64,000 nucleotides of DNA from Colletes latitarsis (GCF_051014445.1 NC_135137.1:28459501-28523500), one strand, 5' to 3'. Positions 34,979-47,602 are shown, counted from the stretch's first letter. Numbers and translations are program-made. The notes: generated by a model not told the origin, from the letters alone.

Positions 34979-35272
34979 ACAAAGTGTGTTTGAGTCAGTA
35001 ATAGGTGGTTGAAGAAAAGTCCCCGAGTGCGAAGGGTTAAATTATTGGAATGGCTGGCACAAAGTTCGGACTTTAATCTAATCGAAAACTTATGGAGAGT
35101 ACTGAATTCAAACGTGCGATTAGAAAAACGACAGAACAAGAACAATTGCTTTAAATATTTACGATTGGCATGTGAAAATATTGACAAAAATTACATTGGA
35201 AATCTGATAAATAGCATTCTACGATGTTTACAACCAATTATTGCAGCAAAGGGTAGTCATACTACACATTGA
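34979..35272 (+). pseudogene. Tc1-like transposase, C-terminal relic
   Basis: The frame reads RWLKKSPRVRRVKLLEWLAQ followed by SSDFNLIENLW. These match the Tc1 signature 'vleWPaQSPDLNPIENLW', whose glutamate is the third acidic residue of the DDE catalytic triad. The frame ends with IIAAKGSHTTH, like the family's 'vikakGg.T.y' C-terminus. Pro in the QSPDLNP motif is changed at both positions (SSDFNL). An in-frame TGA lies at 34991-34993, and the frame is not recognisable upstream, so the first two catalytic aspartates and the DNA-binding domain are gone. Dead fragment of a Tc1/mariner superfamily element. Confidence 0.85.
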
Positions 35273-35472
35273 TTTTATATTTTTGTATATTTTATTACCT
35301 GTCTACTTATTTTTGTCCCTCGACAATTAACCAACATTTTCATTAAATAATCTATGCACTATAAAGGTATATAATATATAAAACTTAAGTGCATAATTTT
35401 TACAGTACTTTGGTTACATTTAATTTATACTTATTTCCTTTCTCTGTCCATTTAATTTATGTCCGCAACTGT
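35273..35472 (+). mobile_element. 3' non-coding end and terminal repeat of the Tc1-like element
   Basis: The sequence after the transposase stop includes 'tttttgtccctcgac', and the unit ends tgtccgcaactg/ta (35461-35472). On the other strand this reads as a Tc1-type terminus (cagttgcggacataaa...). A TA follows as expected. No left terminus was found, so the element is 5'-truncated. Confidence 0.55.
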
Positions 35473-35559
35473 AGCTAACGTTGTACACTTCATTTACATC
35501 CATCGATCCCTACAATAAAAAAATCATAGATTTCGATCGAGTGTCCTCTCAACGCTAGA

Positions 35560-36225
35560 TAACGCACAGAATTTAACGCGATGGAAGCAACGCGTGCGTA
35601 CATAATTTCACAAAAATCATCGGGAATACATCACTGTAACGACGCGTTCGAGGCTCCTCCCATTTATAGTTGCAGTTAGTTGTTACTACAGAAGTTTAAT
35701 TCCGTAACTCCATCACGGTCAAGCCTAATTTCCAACCGGTCGGAAGAAAAACTGATTTTCATCAATCAAACGAGCGAACCGTCAGAAAGCCTATTAATCT
35801 CTATGAAAGTAATCGATCGATTCGGCACTTCGAAGGCCTTGTCTTGCCTTCTAGCGCTAGTCACGAAGAAATATTCGAACGACTACGAAGGACGGCAGCC
35901 GACGTATTTCATATCTTGTCATCTACGAGGAAGCTGACCCTTTGAGATCGTGGTAGCTGACCGTAGGGAACCCGGTGCCCGGTGGAAACCTCCTATCAAG
36001 GCCGCGGCCGAGCTAGTCCTTTTATTTTCTGGGCATTTGACGAGAGCGACATGCCAGACATTCCTCGCTGGAATAGCCGTGTAACTATGCTCTCGGCATG
36101 GCCTGCGTGCGTGTTCGAGCGTTCGCGCGCCTCTACCTGAGCCGGTGTGCGCTCGTACCTGTACAGGCTGAGCCACAGAAAGTGCGCGCTCCGACTTCCT
36201 GGCGGATGCAACAGATCGTTAAAAA
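35560..36225. other. CpG-rich block
   Basis: It holds an 85-codon plus-strand frame (35680-35937), Ser-rich with mixed codon use, and several overlapping frames in 35919-36410 on both strands. None recognised. The run of mutually overlapping frames argues for composition rather than coding. Confidence 0.35.
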
Positions 36226-37439
36226 TTTTTTTTCATCCTCCGGCAAATCAAACTCTATTCCCATTCATACCACGAACGGAGATCCCGACTTATTTTAAAA
36301 ACAATTACGCACGAAAACACTACGTCTCGCGCGGGCTATCTAATGGGACGAACAACCTGTTATTTTCACACGAAAAAAAAAGATGCTCTTCTTGTCTGCA
36401 TTCAATTTAATTACTTTCTTCCTACGAATAGATATTGACTACGATACTCTTAAATTTCTTTCTTTCGATCTTGTATTTTCGCGTCTCGAAACGTCCAAAG
36501 ATCTGTGAAAGTCACGTTCCAATTTCTAACGACAATAAAAACTCGCTACGAAAGAAAGCAATTTCATTTACAAATTTTTTAGATATCGTAGCCGCGAGTG
36601 GCACAGATTGCAAAAGTTTCGAATCGTTTCGAAATCAAGAGATTCTCTGTGTTGAAAATGAAGCGAGCTTTTTAATAGTGTTGCGTTTAAAATGTAAAAA
36701 ATTCAATCTCGACGAGCCTCGTGGATTTTCATCGTACTTTCTTCGACAAGATTTATAAATAGATTAAATGTTTATTCGTAGCATCGAAGTATACGGAAAC
36801 GTTGTATAACTCGTCGTTTACCGTCCACTTTGTGTATAGTTTAGGTCGTTATGCTAATTGCAACGTTCAAACACGCGTGTCTAAAATATTTTTACAAAGA
36901 ATCGCTGTACTCACTTTCCCTTATACACTTCGATACACTTAATTCCAAATTTTTTAAATCGATAAATATTAGCAACGATACCTGCAGTGAACTACTCTGA
37001 TAACATTAATATTAGAAACTTATTTCTCTCGATTCAGAACATTTACAACTTCGACTTTCGAGTAATCTTCACTGAAAACAATTATATTATTCAAAATTAT
37101 AATAATATAATTATAAAGAGGTTGCTATATTTTGGTTCACATATTCTTTATATGTTTCTATGTTTTTCACGCTAGGTCCAGGATGAAAGATGCAATGCAA
37201 ATTAATTTTTCATTCCACGAGAAATATTTGCTTTTAATATAAATTTTAAACTCCAATATTATTGAAAAAGGTATTCCAAGAATCATCGATGGAAGTTGGA
37301 TATGATTGAAGACATCGATGATTAAATTAGCGATTGATTAAATTAGTTTATTGCATATTAATCTCACTGGGGAAATTTCTTTTCCAATTTTACTGCACGC
37401 GAGGATTCGATATTAAAATGAAGCCTGTAGTTGACATTT
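36226..37439. other. Non-coding DNA, nothing recognised
   Basis: A 107-codon plus-strand frame (36435-36758) lacks recognised motifs and has unbiased codons. Confidence 0.5.
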
Positions 37440-37645
37440 ATGCATCTGATTACACGTGTGTATGCATAGAGGCCCGATACGAGGGACGTGCGTGTGCGTA
37501 AAGGACGGGGACTCAAGGCCGATCGTCGGCCAACCCTTTCTCCATTCTCGACTTGGGCCCAAGAAAGACAATTTGAGGCTGCGGAGTTCTCGCGAACGCG
37601 GTATATCTTTATCAAACATCATTGCTCACCGACAACGCTGAACAA
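37440..37645. other. Short CpG-rich block
   Basis: Four frames overlap on both strands across ~200 bp; none recognisable. Confidence 0.35.
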
Positions 37646-39160
37646 TGACGACGTGCATAGGAAACGTATGGTTGTTTAAATAAGTGAATCTTCCTCTGAC
37701 GACAGGTAACCAGCTTATCGGAAAAGCAACGACAAATTAATGCTACGTAAATGTGTTTCAGCAAAACGAATTATTTTACTTTTTCTTTCTTATAATATAT
37801 GTGTAATTATAGCCACGTCCTAATTTTGTTAGAATTTGTTAAATCAATTAATATTCTGATATGTGATTAATATTCTTGAGTTTCTCGGTGCAATTAGTAT
37901 TTGAAATTAAATTCTTCGTTAGTTTGAAAAATCTTGTTTTTTGTTTTGGAAGCTTTGGAAGATTAAAAAACAATTCCTTGGTTATTTTTGGAAAACTATT
38001 TCCTTAAATTATTACAACAATTGCATCAGTTACAATTCCAGAGGCATCTGTAAATATATAGTTATAATTTTTGTATTGCTTTTTAATAGTTTTCTCTTCG
38101 TAAGTTTGTCGTAAATTAATTGAAGAAAAACGTGATGAATATATCAGTATGTAAATTTAAAATGTATGGAACTCGTGACGACAGAATACATACTAATATT
38201 AACAATTTTTAAACCTGAATGCATCACGGCACCAATTGAGAACCAATAAAAGTGATGCATATGAAGTTTGTTGATGAATTTTTACGAGATTTGTGTAACT
38301 TCAGGTTCAGTTCCATATCGTTCAATCTGATTATCAATTAATTAAATAACCTTTGAACAATTTCTGTTTTAAGAGATAAACTAGAAATATTATATAATAT
38401 ACGATATAAGAAACGGTTAATCGTATTGAAATTTTCAATTCATTTATGCATTTTATCTAGGATAATACTAATTGGTTTCATTAGTAACGTTTTGTGTAAT
38501 TATTCCATGCAGCCCAGACAAGTGTTCCGTAAAAAAATTGTAATTAATAATATAAACACAAAGATTAATTAAATAAGTTTTAGGCCAACGCCATTAAAAG
38601 ATAATTTACTCTTTCTTTTCAAAAATCATAATTTGTGTTATTTTAATATACATATGTGTATAAATCTTTCCTTAAGTGAATGCAGATGAAGTTTTCGACT
38701 GATTTTATTATTCGTAACGGTATATTTTTACTTAAATTATGTTTTCAAAAATTAAATACACTTGAGCATTAAGTATGCTTTTCATTTTAAAAATCAAATG
38801 GCTCTAAATGAATGTAAGTGTTTCCCAATTATATTGCGAGATAAAAATTTTAGAATTAAATGTGATTAGTTGTTTGATTGGTATCCTTTTACGATATACT
38901 AATGCTCTTTTTGAGGAACTACTTGTTCACATAAAAAAATATCTCCTAAATATTCTCCGTCAATTTAACGTCATAAATATTATTCATTAACAATCCATGT
39001 TGAATTTAATTGATGTAACGATACGAATATATATCCTAATTAAAAGACAAATTGTATTTTATATAAATCTAATGTTTAAAGAATGCTGCAATTTTATAAA
39101 AATTATGATAACTCTAAGTGATCGTACATATTATCAACTTCTCCATCGTAATTTCAGAAT
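37646..39160. other. AT-rich non-coding DNA, nothing recognised
   Basis: No repeats or convincing frames. Confidence 0.55.
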
Positions 39161-39665
39161 AATGATCGAAGACGATCCCATTCAATTTCCTTTTCATCTC
39201 AAGAACATTCCCATTGGACGGCACGAAACTCGTTGCCATCCTATAAATTATATTTCACTCAACGTACGATTAATCTATCGTTCTTCCATGAAAACTCGTC
39301 GACGCTCAACTGTGAAAGAATTTTCCAGCGTTTCACTTTTCACCGCGGTACTTTCGAATCCATCAAGAAGAAAAGCAACTGGTCGAACGATCCAACTTAT
39401 CATTGGCTCCTCTTTTTTCGGTAATCAACGCATTAACGGTGCACTGGGATAAGATCGATTCGTTTCGGTCGACCTCCGTTCAAATTCCAAGAAACGAAAG
39501 GTCGCGGCGGAACCGCGATCGCATCGAACGAGGAATCGAAAACGTATGCTCGATCACCAAGCGCGCGTTTACGTTGTACGTGACTTTTCGGCTTAATGCT
39601 TTCTACGCTATGGCGACGAATACTCGTTTCTCTCCGTGTGTACACGTTGCGTGAGTGCCGCGAGA
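39161..39665. other. CpG-rich block
   Basis: The 151-codon plus-strand frame 38997-39452 begins in AT-rich DNA and runs into this block. Its N-terminal half is Ile/Leu-rich by composition and its C-terminal half Ser/Arg-rich. No domain recognised. A 70-codon antisense frame overlaps the end. Confidence 0.35.
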
Positions 39666-39925
39666 ATATTGATGGGCTTTCAAAATGAATTAACCAGAAG
39701 AGCCACTCCGACGATTGAGTTTCCTCCTTCCTCGTTACGTGTAATTCTTTGTCTCGTGTATTATCTGCCTGATTGATTCACTACTTTCACCGAAAAACTA
39801 CCAACTATTTTGGGAATCTGGACGAAAAATATGATAGTACAATAAAAAATCTTGATAGTTCTTTCTATCGACAAAAATTTTCTTCTTTTGTTTCAGAAAA
39901 AGTAATCTTATTGATATCCTATACA
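39666..39925. other. Non-coding DNA, nothing recognised
   Basis: No features seen. Confidence 0.5.
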
Positions 39926-39927
39926 TA

Positions 39928-40971
39928 TACAGGGTGTTCGGCCACTCCTGGGAAAAATTTTAATGGGAGATTCTAGGGACCAAAATAAGATGAAAATCAA
40001 GAATACCAATTTGTTGATTGAGGCTTTGTTAAAAAGTTATTAACGTTTAAAGTTTCATCTGTACTGAATTTTTTTCTCGAAAATTCGCAGGATTTCGGGG
40101 GCATGTGTAATGACCAAAAATAATTCTAATTGACCCCCGCAACTGAAAATAATTTTTTCAGAACGATATGAAATTTTTATTTTTCGTTGAAAAATTTAGG
40201 CACCTACCCCCTGTCGATTTTTCTTAAAAATTCCTTTTCCATTTTTAGTGATTTTGTTTGACGCCCTACAGAAAAGTTGTCTAATACTTTTTTGTACGTA
40301 CCCATAAGCTCTAATTCAGAAAAAAGTTTCATTGAAATATATTCACAATTGTAGGAGTTATGGCTGTTTGAAAATTGGATCATTTTTATGGGGTTTTTCT
40401 CATTTTGCGGAGTCAAGAACCAACTTTTCGAATATTTTTGCGATTTGTACATATTCTCCAGCAAAATACGCGTAGTTTGCTTTTTTAAACATTAAAATCG
40501 TCCAATCCGTTCAGAAGTTATGACGTTTTAAAGATTCGCATGAAAATTCGGGCAGACATTTCTGGCCAGAAATTATATTTTCGGTAAGGAATTTTTTTCT
40601 CGAAACTGAGTAGGAATTCGAGGGTATGTCTGTTGACCAAAAATGATTGCAATTGACCCCTGCAACTAAAAATAATTTTTCCAAGACGATTCGAAAGTCT
40701 TTTTTTCACCCAAAGCTTTCAGCACTTACTGGAATTTTTTTCTCGAAAATGGGTAGGATTTCGGAAGTATGTATATTCATCAAAAATGATTGTAATTGGC
40801 CCCCGCAACCGAAAATAATTTTTCCAGAACGATTTGAAATTTTTGAATTTAATTGTTAATAACTTTTTAACGAAGCCTCCATCAACAAATTGGTATACTT
40901 GATTTTCGTCTTATTTTGGCCTCTAGAATTCGCTATTAAAATTTTTCCCAGGGGTGGCTGAATATCCTGTA
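39928..40971 (+). mobile_element. Long-TIR repeat family, copy B (1044 bp, both ends present)
   Basis: It starts tacagggtgttcggccac and ends ggctgaatatcctgta, with TA on both sides (39926-39927, 40972-40973). The first and last ~115 bases form imperfect terminal inverted repeats. The interior holds the ~140-bp unit near 40063, 40585 and 40730 and the central block. An 86-codon minus-strand frame (40204-40464) recurs in copy C. I count about 14 base differences giving 9 amino-acid changes across it, which argues against selection on the frame. Confidence 0.85.
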
Positions 40972-40973
40972 TA

Positions 40974-42737
40974 CGAAACTTTTTAAACAGTTTGCATTTT
41001 TGACTGAACTTTAAAACATCGAGAAATGCATTAAACATGTTATTTATATAGTTATGAAAAAGAGAGTTTTAATTAAAAGGTCTCTAACACTTATAGTATC
41101 AATAACATATTAAAAATATTTAAAACGTGAGTAAAAATAATAATAAAACACGTGATCTTTCCATTAAATGAAACATTTTTGCATCTTGCGTTGCACTCCT
41201 AATAATTTGTGTATACTATTTATAGATAATTTTATAAGTATTTGAAAAGAGCTCGTGAAGGTCGAAATGATATATTTAAGAAAATTTTATACTTGCATAA
41301 CTTAATAAAAAATTGTAATTATTCTCAACAAGCGTGGATCCAAATTCCAAATAAACATGTGTATAGATACTTTGAAATAGGGACTAAAAGGGACTCACGA
41401 AGTAAAATAGTGTAATAACATGAGAGAATACAATACAGAATTGCTTGTACGTAATATGTAACGTATCACATATTAACTAGTTTATCAAAATTCAATTGGA
41501 CATTAAAAACAGAAAAGTATGTATAAATTATAGAAATTATAAAGTATTTTGGAGTGTTAATATGATAAAAACAATAAGGGGATTTTATACTGATTTAAAT
41601 TCTGGAAGCTTTGCTTTCCTGTCCATAAAAAACCTGTTGCAGAGAGATTATTTAAATCGTTTAGAAAACGATTAACATAACATTATTGATATTCAGGATA
41701 ATCCAGTTTTATAAGCGCTTGAGCTTATACCAGGTGAGGCTTTTAAGTAAGATCAAAACAGTTGCATCAGATCAATTTTGCTTAATTTTAAAAACGGCAT
41801 AATCTGAAGTCAATCATTTTTTTTAAGATAAAGATGCAGAGGAAATACGAAGACTAACTTACTTCCTTTTAAACATAATATATTTAAAAATAAAAAACGA
41901 AGCTGACCTTCGAGGGTAACCATTTCTTCTACACCCATAAAAATACAATTAACATGAAAAAACAAAATACTGTCGACTAAGAGAAATGGTTTCATTAATT
42001 CATTTCTATCGCCAAAAGTAGGCAATTTATTCAGATGGTCTGTTCTGAATGCTTCATCCGGCATACCATAGTCTTTAGGTTATAGAGAACTGAAGAAAAT
42101 GCTTCAAGTATTTGTCTTTTGCTTCGATGCACGTTACAAGCACGTTTTCACCTAATCTAACTTACACAGTCCCACTGTCAATAAAGCTAAGTGTCAAGCA
42201 GTCTATAGCCGTCACGCGTCAATCTGGTGTCCTCAAATTGGTGAAATCGCTAAATACATTTACACTGAAATGGCGGTCATGCGTTTAATGTTTGACCAAG
42301 CGAGTGGGCACGAAAGTGAAACTGTACGAAGAGCATGTTCCACTTCGTAGAATTTTTTACTATAAAACGTTTTCTACTATCGATAGACATTTTAGAATAT
42401 TTAATACGATTCACTGGCAAATTATCGTAGGTTTCCAAAACGCTTTAAATAGAAGCGACAGTATTTAATAAGTTCGTTGCACGTCTCATTTTATTCGAAC
42501 GATGGATAACTAAAAGGATCAACGTTTAAATCTTCTATTTTTATTTTACGAGTAACGAATAAATAGTTGTTTATCTTTTATATGAACGCTAGAAACACTA
42601 AAAGAAGATCCATTTCGCAAACCATTTCTACCTTGCATAGTTATCTCAGTTTTATCATCTGCAATGAGTGCAAGGACACGAGTAAACCGATCATTTTCTG
42701 AGAAGAACCTTTTCTGATTGGTTTACGAGAAATTACG
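40974..42737. other. AT-rich non-coding DNA, nothing recognised
   Basis: An 84-codon minus-strand frame (41810-42064) has no recognised motif. Confidence 0.5.
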
Positions 42738-42926
42738 TTGAAAAATCTGCATTTTCAGTTTTTTATGTTGTTTGTTAACGAGGCAGGATTTACGAGAGAT
42801 GCAATTCTCTATCGGTGTACTCAGTATATATGGAAGAAAATAATCCATATGGCAACTTGCAATCTAGGTATCATGGCTAATTTTCTGTTAATGTACGAGC
42901 AGGGCACTGGTAATTACGCTAAATAG
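42738..42926 (+). pseudogene. Transposase catalytic-domain fragment (DDE family of insect Tc1/mariner-like elements)
   Basis: The frame contains FMLFVNEAGFTRDAILYRCT followed by QYIWKKIIHMAT and LGIMANFLL. This follows the conserved block 'ilFtDEa.FtR.Gi.N..N.H.Wa.eNPHat...vW.GI.gn.l.G' of insect transposases. The first catalytic Asp (DEA) is Asn here, the ENPH motif is degraded, and a stop follows. It belongs to the same general family as the deleted relic at 16951. About 60 residues survive; neither the N-terminal domain nor the C-terminal glutamate region was seen. Non-functional. Confidence 0.6.
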
Positions 42927-44677
42927 TCTTATACGATCTTATTTCCTTCTGCTGGACAGTTCCATTGTGCTATTATCATGACTGTTTATGAAACAGCAGC
43001 CACAAATTGTCAGAAGATATGCCTTGGAACAACAGACTACATTTAAAGTCCATTCTTAACGTTACTTTGTCTCATTTTTCCTTTTATCAAATTTTTGTCT
43101 ACGAATAATTAATTTTCAAACAATTATATTTTAGGAAAATATTTTTGCCTATTTCTCTTTTCGTAACCATAATGAAGTTGTACAACTTTCAAACAAATAT
43201 CGAAACTATTCATTTACAGTAATTTCATAAAAACTAAGGATAATCGAACAGATCGACAACACTCTCTTCGACTCTTCTATTTTCAATCAATATCCACCGG
43301 TTGATAGAAATGACCGTCTTTTTAAATATTTTTAAAATTATCTTCTTCTTCCTCATTTTTATAACTTTCGATAATTACATCGTTTCTCATCCGATCGTCT
43401 TATGAGTCTCCATCGATTTCCCTGCACCATTCACTTTCGAATTTTTATACTGCAACGCACCGTGTAAAATCGCGCGTATTTCCTTCATTTTAATTCGCCT
43501 TTCGAAACACTCGAGAGTTTATAATGAAAGACACATAGAATATTTATTTTCATTTTCTAGATAATATCGTATGCATAATCGAGCGTTCTGTTAAACGACG
43601 GATAATTGACGCTGTAGGTACTATATACGTTATAGAAACTATTAAAGACACTGGACATCGTTCTTCTCAAAGATCTATTAAAAACTGGTTGCTGTCCTAT
43701 CCGGAGACTTCGATGGCTGCAGCTGTTGGATCATAGGAAAGGGATTCGATATCGCATGTCGAAGGCGTGCAAGGACATATTCTCTTTCGTACTTGACTTT
43801 CCTGGGAGTTCATCGAGTGGGACCGGATGTTCAGTCGTGTAACGATCGCATCTTCCCAGTGAACTGGTTATAAGAGGTACAGATGTTTGAAAATTATCTC
43901 GATAAGTAGTTACCAATCATATCACTATCTATTAAGAAAACGCACCTAACATTATAGTACTCGTCTTGTAGTATTATTAATAACGTATTTACAACATACT
44001 GTGGGATGCTGGAGGGTTATAGAAAACCAGGTAATCTCTATCCCGGAAAGAACAATTAATTTTCAATGATAAAGTGAGTGGAAAACGATTCTCGCGAAGT
44101 CTGACTTAAACTGGCTGGAACTACTTAAGAATCTCAACGAATACGAGCAATCACAGTCATGTACAAAAGACGAGGAACAAAATGAAATAATATTTCACAT
44201 ATAGAAGTAATATGTGTTTGAAATTGTTATTTTGTAATATCGCCTTTGTGAATATAATAATTTGATTATTCATTATTTTCAGTATCAAAAATGAAATTTG
44301 GTGGCTACAATCCCTTTGCCAATAAATACTGCTTGTTATAAAAAATTTTATTGGACAACGACTATACTAACTCATATTCTATATAGAAAATTAACATTTC
44401 AGTATTTTGTTATGGCCTCAAGTTATCGTACTAAAATTCTAATACGTGTAAGCATTTATCTTACACGTTTAGTACACTCCAACTGAATTAAATTAAGCAA
44501 TATTAAAATGTCAATTTTCGTTAGAACATCTGTGATATAAGTATTTATGATAAAATACTTATATTCGTTATTGTAGTTACTTGGATTATTGACGGATCGC
44601 GTAATGTAACTAATTTAGTTTAAAGTGCTGCGTATAAGTTAATTCAACTTGTAACTAAATAACTAATAAGATAAAGA
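42927..44677. other. Non-coding DNA with one notable hairpin
   Basis: Perfect 9-bp stem acgtgtaag (44444-44452) with cttacacgt (44460-44468) and a 7-nt loop; pairing can extend a few bases outward with one bulge. Otherwise nothing supported. Confidence 0.5.
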
Positions 44678-45170
44678 ATGTATCCAGAGAATAAATTTGC
44701 AATGCAGAACAGTGTAGTTAATTTAAATTTGAAAATCACTGCTTTAACGAATAGTTTTTCAGGAATATCTAGTTCAATGTAAAGGGTCTATTGATAACTA
44801 ATGTATCCAGAGAATAAATTTGCAATGCAGAACAGTGTAGTTAATTTAAATTTGAAAATCACTGCTTTAACGAATAGTTTTTCAGGAATATCTAGTTGGA
44901 TGTAAAGGGTCTATTGATAACTAATGTATCCAGAGAATAAATTTGCAATGTAGAACAGTGTAGATAATTTAAATTTGAAAAACACTGCTTTAACGAATAG
45001 TTTTTCAGGAATATCTAGTTGAATGTAAAGGGTCTATTGCTAACTAATGTATGCAGAGAATAAATTTGCAATGTAGAACAGTGTAGATAATTTAAATTTG
45101 AAAATCACTGCTTTAACGAATAGTTTTTCAGGAATATCTAGTATGTTTGGATGTATAGGGTCTATTGATA
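44678..45170 (+). repeat. Tandem array, 123-bp unit, 4 copies
   Basis: Unit starts (atgtatccagagaataaatt) fall at 44678, 44801, 44924 and 45047, exactly 123 bp apart, with only a few substitutions between units. The last copy differs at its right end ('tagtatgtttgg'). Recently formed or homogenised satellite-like array. Confidence 0.95.
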
Positions 45171-45342
45171 CGACACTGTGCAAAAAGTTCTGAACAAGAA
45201 GGATCCTTAATACGGGAGTATTCGTATTTGGAGGCACGCGCAAGGACACGCGCCATCCCTGGACCACTTATCCTCCGCGAGAGCTCACGACCGGAAGTCC
45301 GATGTGTACGACGCAAGCAATTACGGTGGTAATCATGGCTGC

Positions 45343-45603
45343 TCAGAGAACTGGCTGAGTGCCTCGGTTGAAGATCGTTTTGCTCCGGGGTCTCATCGGC
45401 CACGCTCGACTTTCCGGTTTAACCGCTCCTTCTTCTAATCGCTCCGCTTCCTGCCGAACGATCTCCTCGTCCTTGGTCTTTTTCACGCACTTGTGATAGT
45501 TGGGAAGTTCTATTGAGACGATCCTTGGATTCGTTAGTTCCCAGCGCGCTGAAACTCTTCGTTTCGCGTATGCTCGATTCACCATTTGCTCGGTTTCGAA
45601 CAT
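45343..45603 (-). CDS. Candidate exon, unknown product, 5' half tandemly duplicated
   Basis: The minus-strand frame of 86 codons begins MFETEQMVNRAYAKRRV, contains VKKTKDEEIVRQEAERLEEG (a charged helix or coiled-coil-like segment) and ends GTQPVL followed by TGA. Codons end mostly in G/C and composition is protein-like. Just upstream, 'ttgtttctctattcctgaag' (read on the minus strand) looks like a splice acceptor tract. The first ~38 codons lie in a 198-bp tandem duplication whose second copy keeps the same frame (45676-45801). No family recognised. An alternative frame (45128-45403) overlaps the 3' half and runs into the 123-bp array, so the coding assignment is uncertain. Confidence 0.3.
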   Translation of the reverse strand: MFETEQMVNRAYAKRRVSARWELTNPRIVSIELPNYHKCVKKTKDEEIVRQEAERLEEGAVKPESRAWPMRPRSKTIFNRGTQPVL

Positions 45604-45890
45604 TCTTCAGGAATAGAGAAACAATTCCAATACACAAAGTATTTGCTTTCACATGGTTTCAAAAATTGACTACTTTTAAGATGTAAGCTGTGTATAGTTG
45701 GGAAGTTCTATTGAGACGATCCTTGGATTCGTTAGTTCCCAGCGCGCTGAAACTCTTCGTTTCGCGTACGATCGATTCACCATTTGCTCGGTTTCGAACA
45801 TTCTTCAGGAATAGAGAAACAATTCCAATGCACAAAGTATTTGCTTTCACATGGTTTCAAAAATTGACTACTTTTTGGACACAAGCTGCG
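45499..45890 (-). repeat. 198-bp tandem duplication (two copies)
   Basis: Copies starting at 45499 and 45697 share ~180 bp with very few substitutions, including the start of the candidate exon and the acceptor-like tract. Their right edges diverge after 'ttgactacttt'. Confidence 0.9.
45676..45801 (-). pseudogene. Duplicated partial exon (41 codons)
   Basis: Second copy of the start of the frame at 45343-45603. It begins MFETEQMVNRSYAKRRV (one residue changed, Ala to Ser), is open for 36 shared codons and then meets a stop after TQLTS because the duplicated segment ends. If the first copy is a real exon, this is an extra, broken upstream copy. If not, it is simply repeated DNA. Confidence 0.3.
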
Positions 45891-46610
45891 TGTTGGAGAT
45901 GCAAAAGAAGCGTAAAATTCTTAACGTTCAGATGCGGGACCGGGTCACTTCCGACCCACGTTTTCAGGCTCGCTAGACGTCAAAGAACGAACTTCAGCAG
46001 ATTTCTATGCTTATATTAAATTACACGTATCTATGAATTTACGATTTATCCACGAAGTTGTAGCAGCTCTTAAAATATTCAGTATAAATACAAATTTACT
46101 TTTTATTATATATTTTCACGTATGCAAAGTATTTGGCAGGTCTGTTGCACGAGGTTTACAAATGTATTCGAAGCATTCGTCGTATTTTTTACTATGTTTA
46201 TAATCGTTATGTAATAATGCAAACTGAGTTTTAAAAAATGATGTGTCTTCTTGATTTCTTTTTGAAATTCGATGTCCAATGTTCTGCGTTGCAGGCCATT
46301 GTTAATTATACTGAATATTAAAAGTATGTGACATTAAATAAACGAATTAAAAAACAGGTTAGATCGAAACTATGAACTGTTATTTCAGTGCAAAAATAGA
46401 ATCAAGTTTTATTGCTGTTGCAATCTGGTTTTCTCCTCTAAATCTCGTTTTTAGACCAGTTCAAGTTGATACCATCCTAAAAACGCTAATAAATCAACAA
46501 TGGAAAAATACAAATTCCTACATTTTCTCCTAACTTCTCATAAGAATCGAAAAGATCATTCGATTACGAGTTAATGGTTGCTACGTTTCTACTTTCCCAC
46601 GTGCATGAGA
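45891..46610. other. Non-coding DNA, nothing recognised
   Basis: A plus-strand frame (45690-46019) runs antisense across the duplication and is regarded as a shadow. Confidence 0.5.
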
Positions 46611-46990
46611 CAGTTACATTAACCGATTGTACAAAGCCGATCCTTAACAGATGGCGGAGCAAAGAAGCGCCGATTTTTCTCGCGGTCATCCGCTATATCG
46701 AATGAACTGTCGGAGAAGCAGAAACGGGATAGGGCGAATGAGAACGCGAAAGAGAATCCTTGGGCTTCGAAGGTGTCGATTGTTGAACGGTGTCCAGTTT
46801 CATTCATCTAGTCTGAGAATCGGAACGCTCGTCTCTGAATGCAGACAGGAATTTTTATGAACGGCCGAGGGAATCCTTTGCTCTGAGTCATTGCACCTTT
46901 GACGTGGACCAGTACCACGAAATGCTCGAATACGAACGTCGACACGATGACGTAGAGAGTTATTCGTGGCTTTCACGAAAGTAAATCTCT
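46611..46990. other. CpG-rich block
   Basis: Opposed short frames (46619-46807 minus, 46651-46860 plus) overlap; neither recognised. Confidence 0.35.
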
Positions 46991-47018
46991 TAACCTGTTC
47001 CGTTGAATCTCACATGAA

Positions 47019-47402
47019 GAGGGGCACGAACTGTCCGACTTTGATTTTAATGTGCTTTTGCAGAATGGTAATATGTTCAACAAATTTTAAGATATATGTA
47101 ATTAAAATTACGTAAAACCTTTTTTTCTTTTCGGGGCAAAAATTCTGCACGTAACTAGAATGCATTATAATATTACGGTTTTAACAATTATTATTTTAAT
47201 GCTTTTAATGGCATGTATGATGTAAATAATGTTCGTATTTGATGAGATTTTTACTGGTTCGACGTTTATATCGTTTCACCACTACAATCTTAAAGCACGA
47301 AGTTTATATTGTGTCAATATCTTAAAAATTATTGAGTATCTACATATATCATTCTGCAAAAGCACGTTAAAATCGAAGTCGAACAATTCGTGTCCTTCCC
47401 TC
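47019..47402. mobile_element. Inverted-repeat element (~384 bp, ~50-bp arms), class unknown
   Basis: The left arm (47019-47067, ggggcacgaactgtccgact...) is the imperfect reverse complement of the right arm (47350-47402), with conserved core cattctgcaaaagcac. The interior of ~280 bp is AT-rich. No clear target duplication or known terminus, so a miniature transposon is likely but unproven. A 71-codon frame crossing the right arm is an artefact. Confidence 0.65.
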
Positions 47403-47594
47403 GTCAGAAATATGATACATGCCCTTTCACATGTATGTAAGTAACTAAATCTATTCTTGTTATTAGTATTTAATTAAAAAAATAATAGTTTATAATTCAT
47501 GTAATTTAAAAAATGTATGTTTACACTTTTCAACACTGAATTAAAATTAACTTCGCGATATTCGATATGTTTTATTTATGTTATATTTAAAAGA

Positions 47595-47602
47595 CTCTAG
47601 AA
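47595..47602. repeat. hAT target-site duplication, left (ctctagaa)
   Basis: Identical 8-mer at 48371-48378. Confidence 0.9.
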
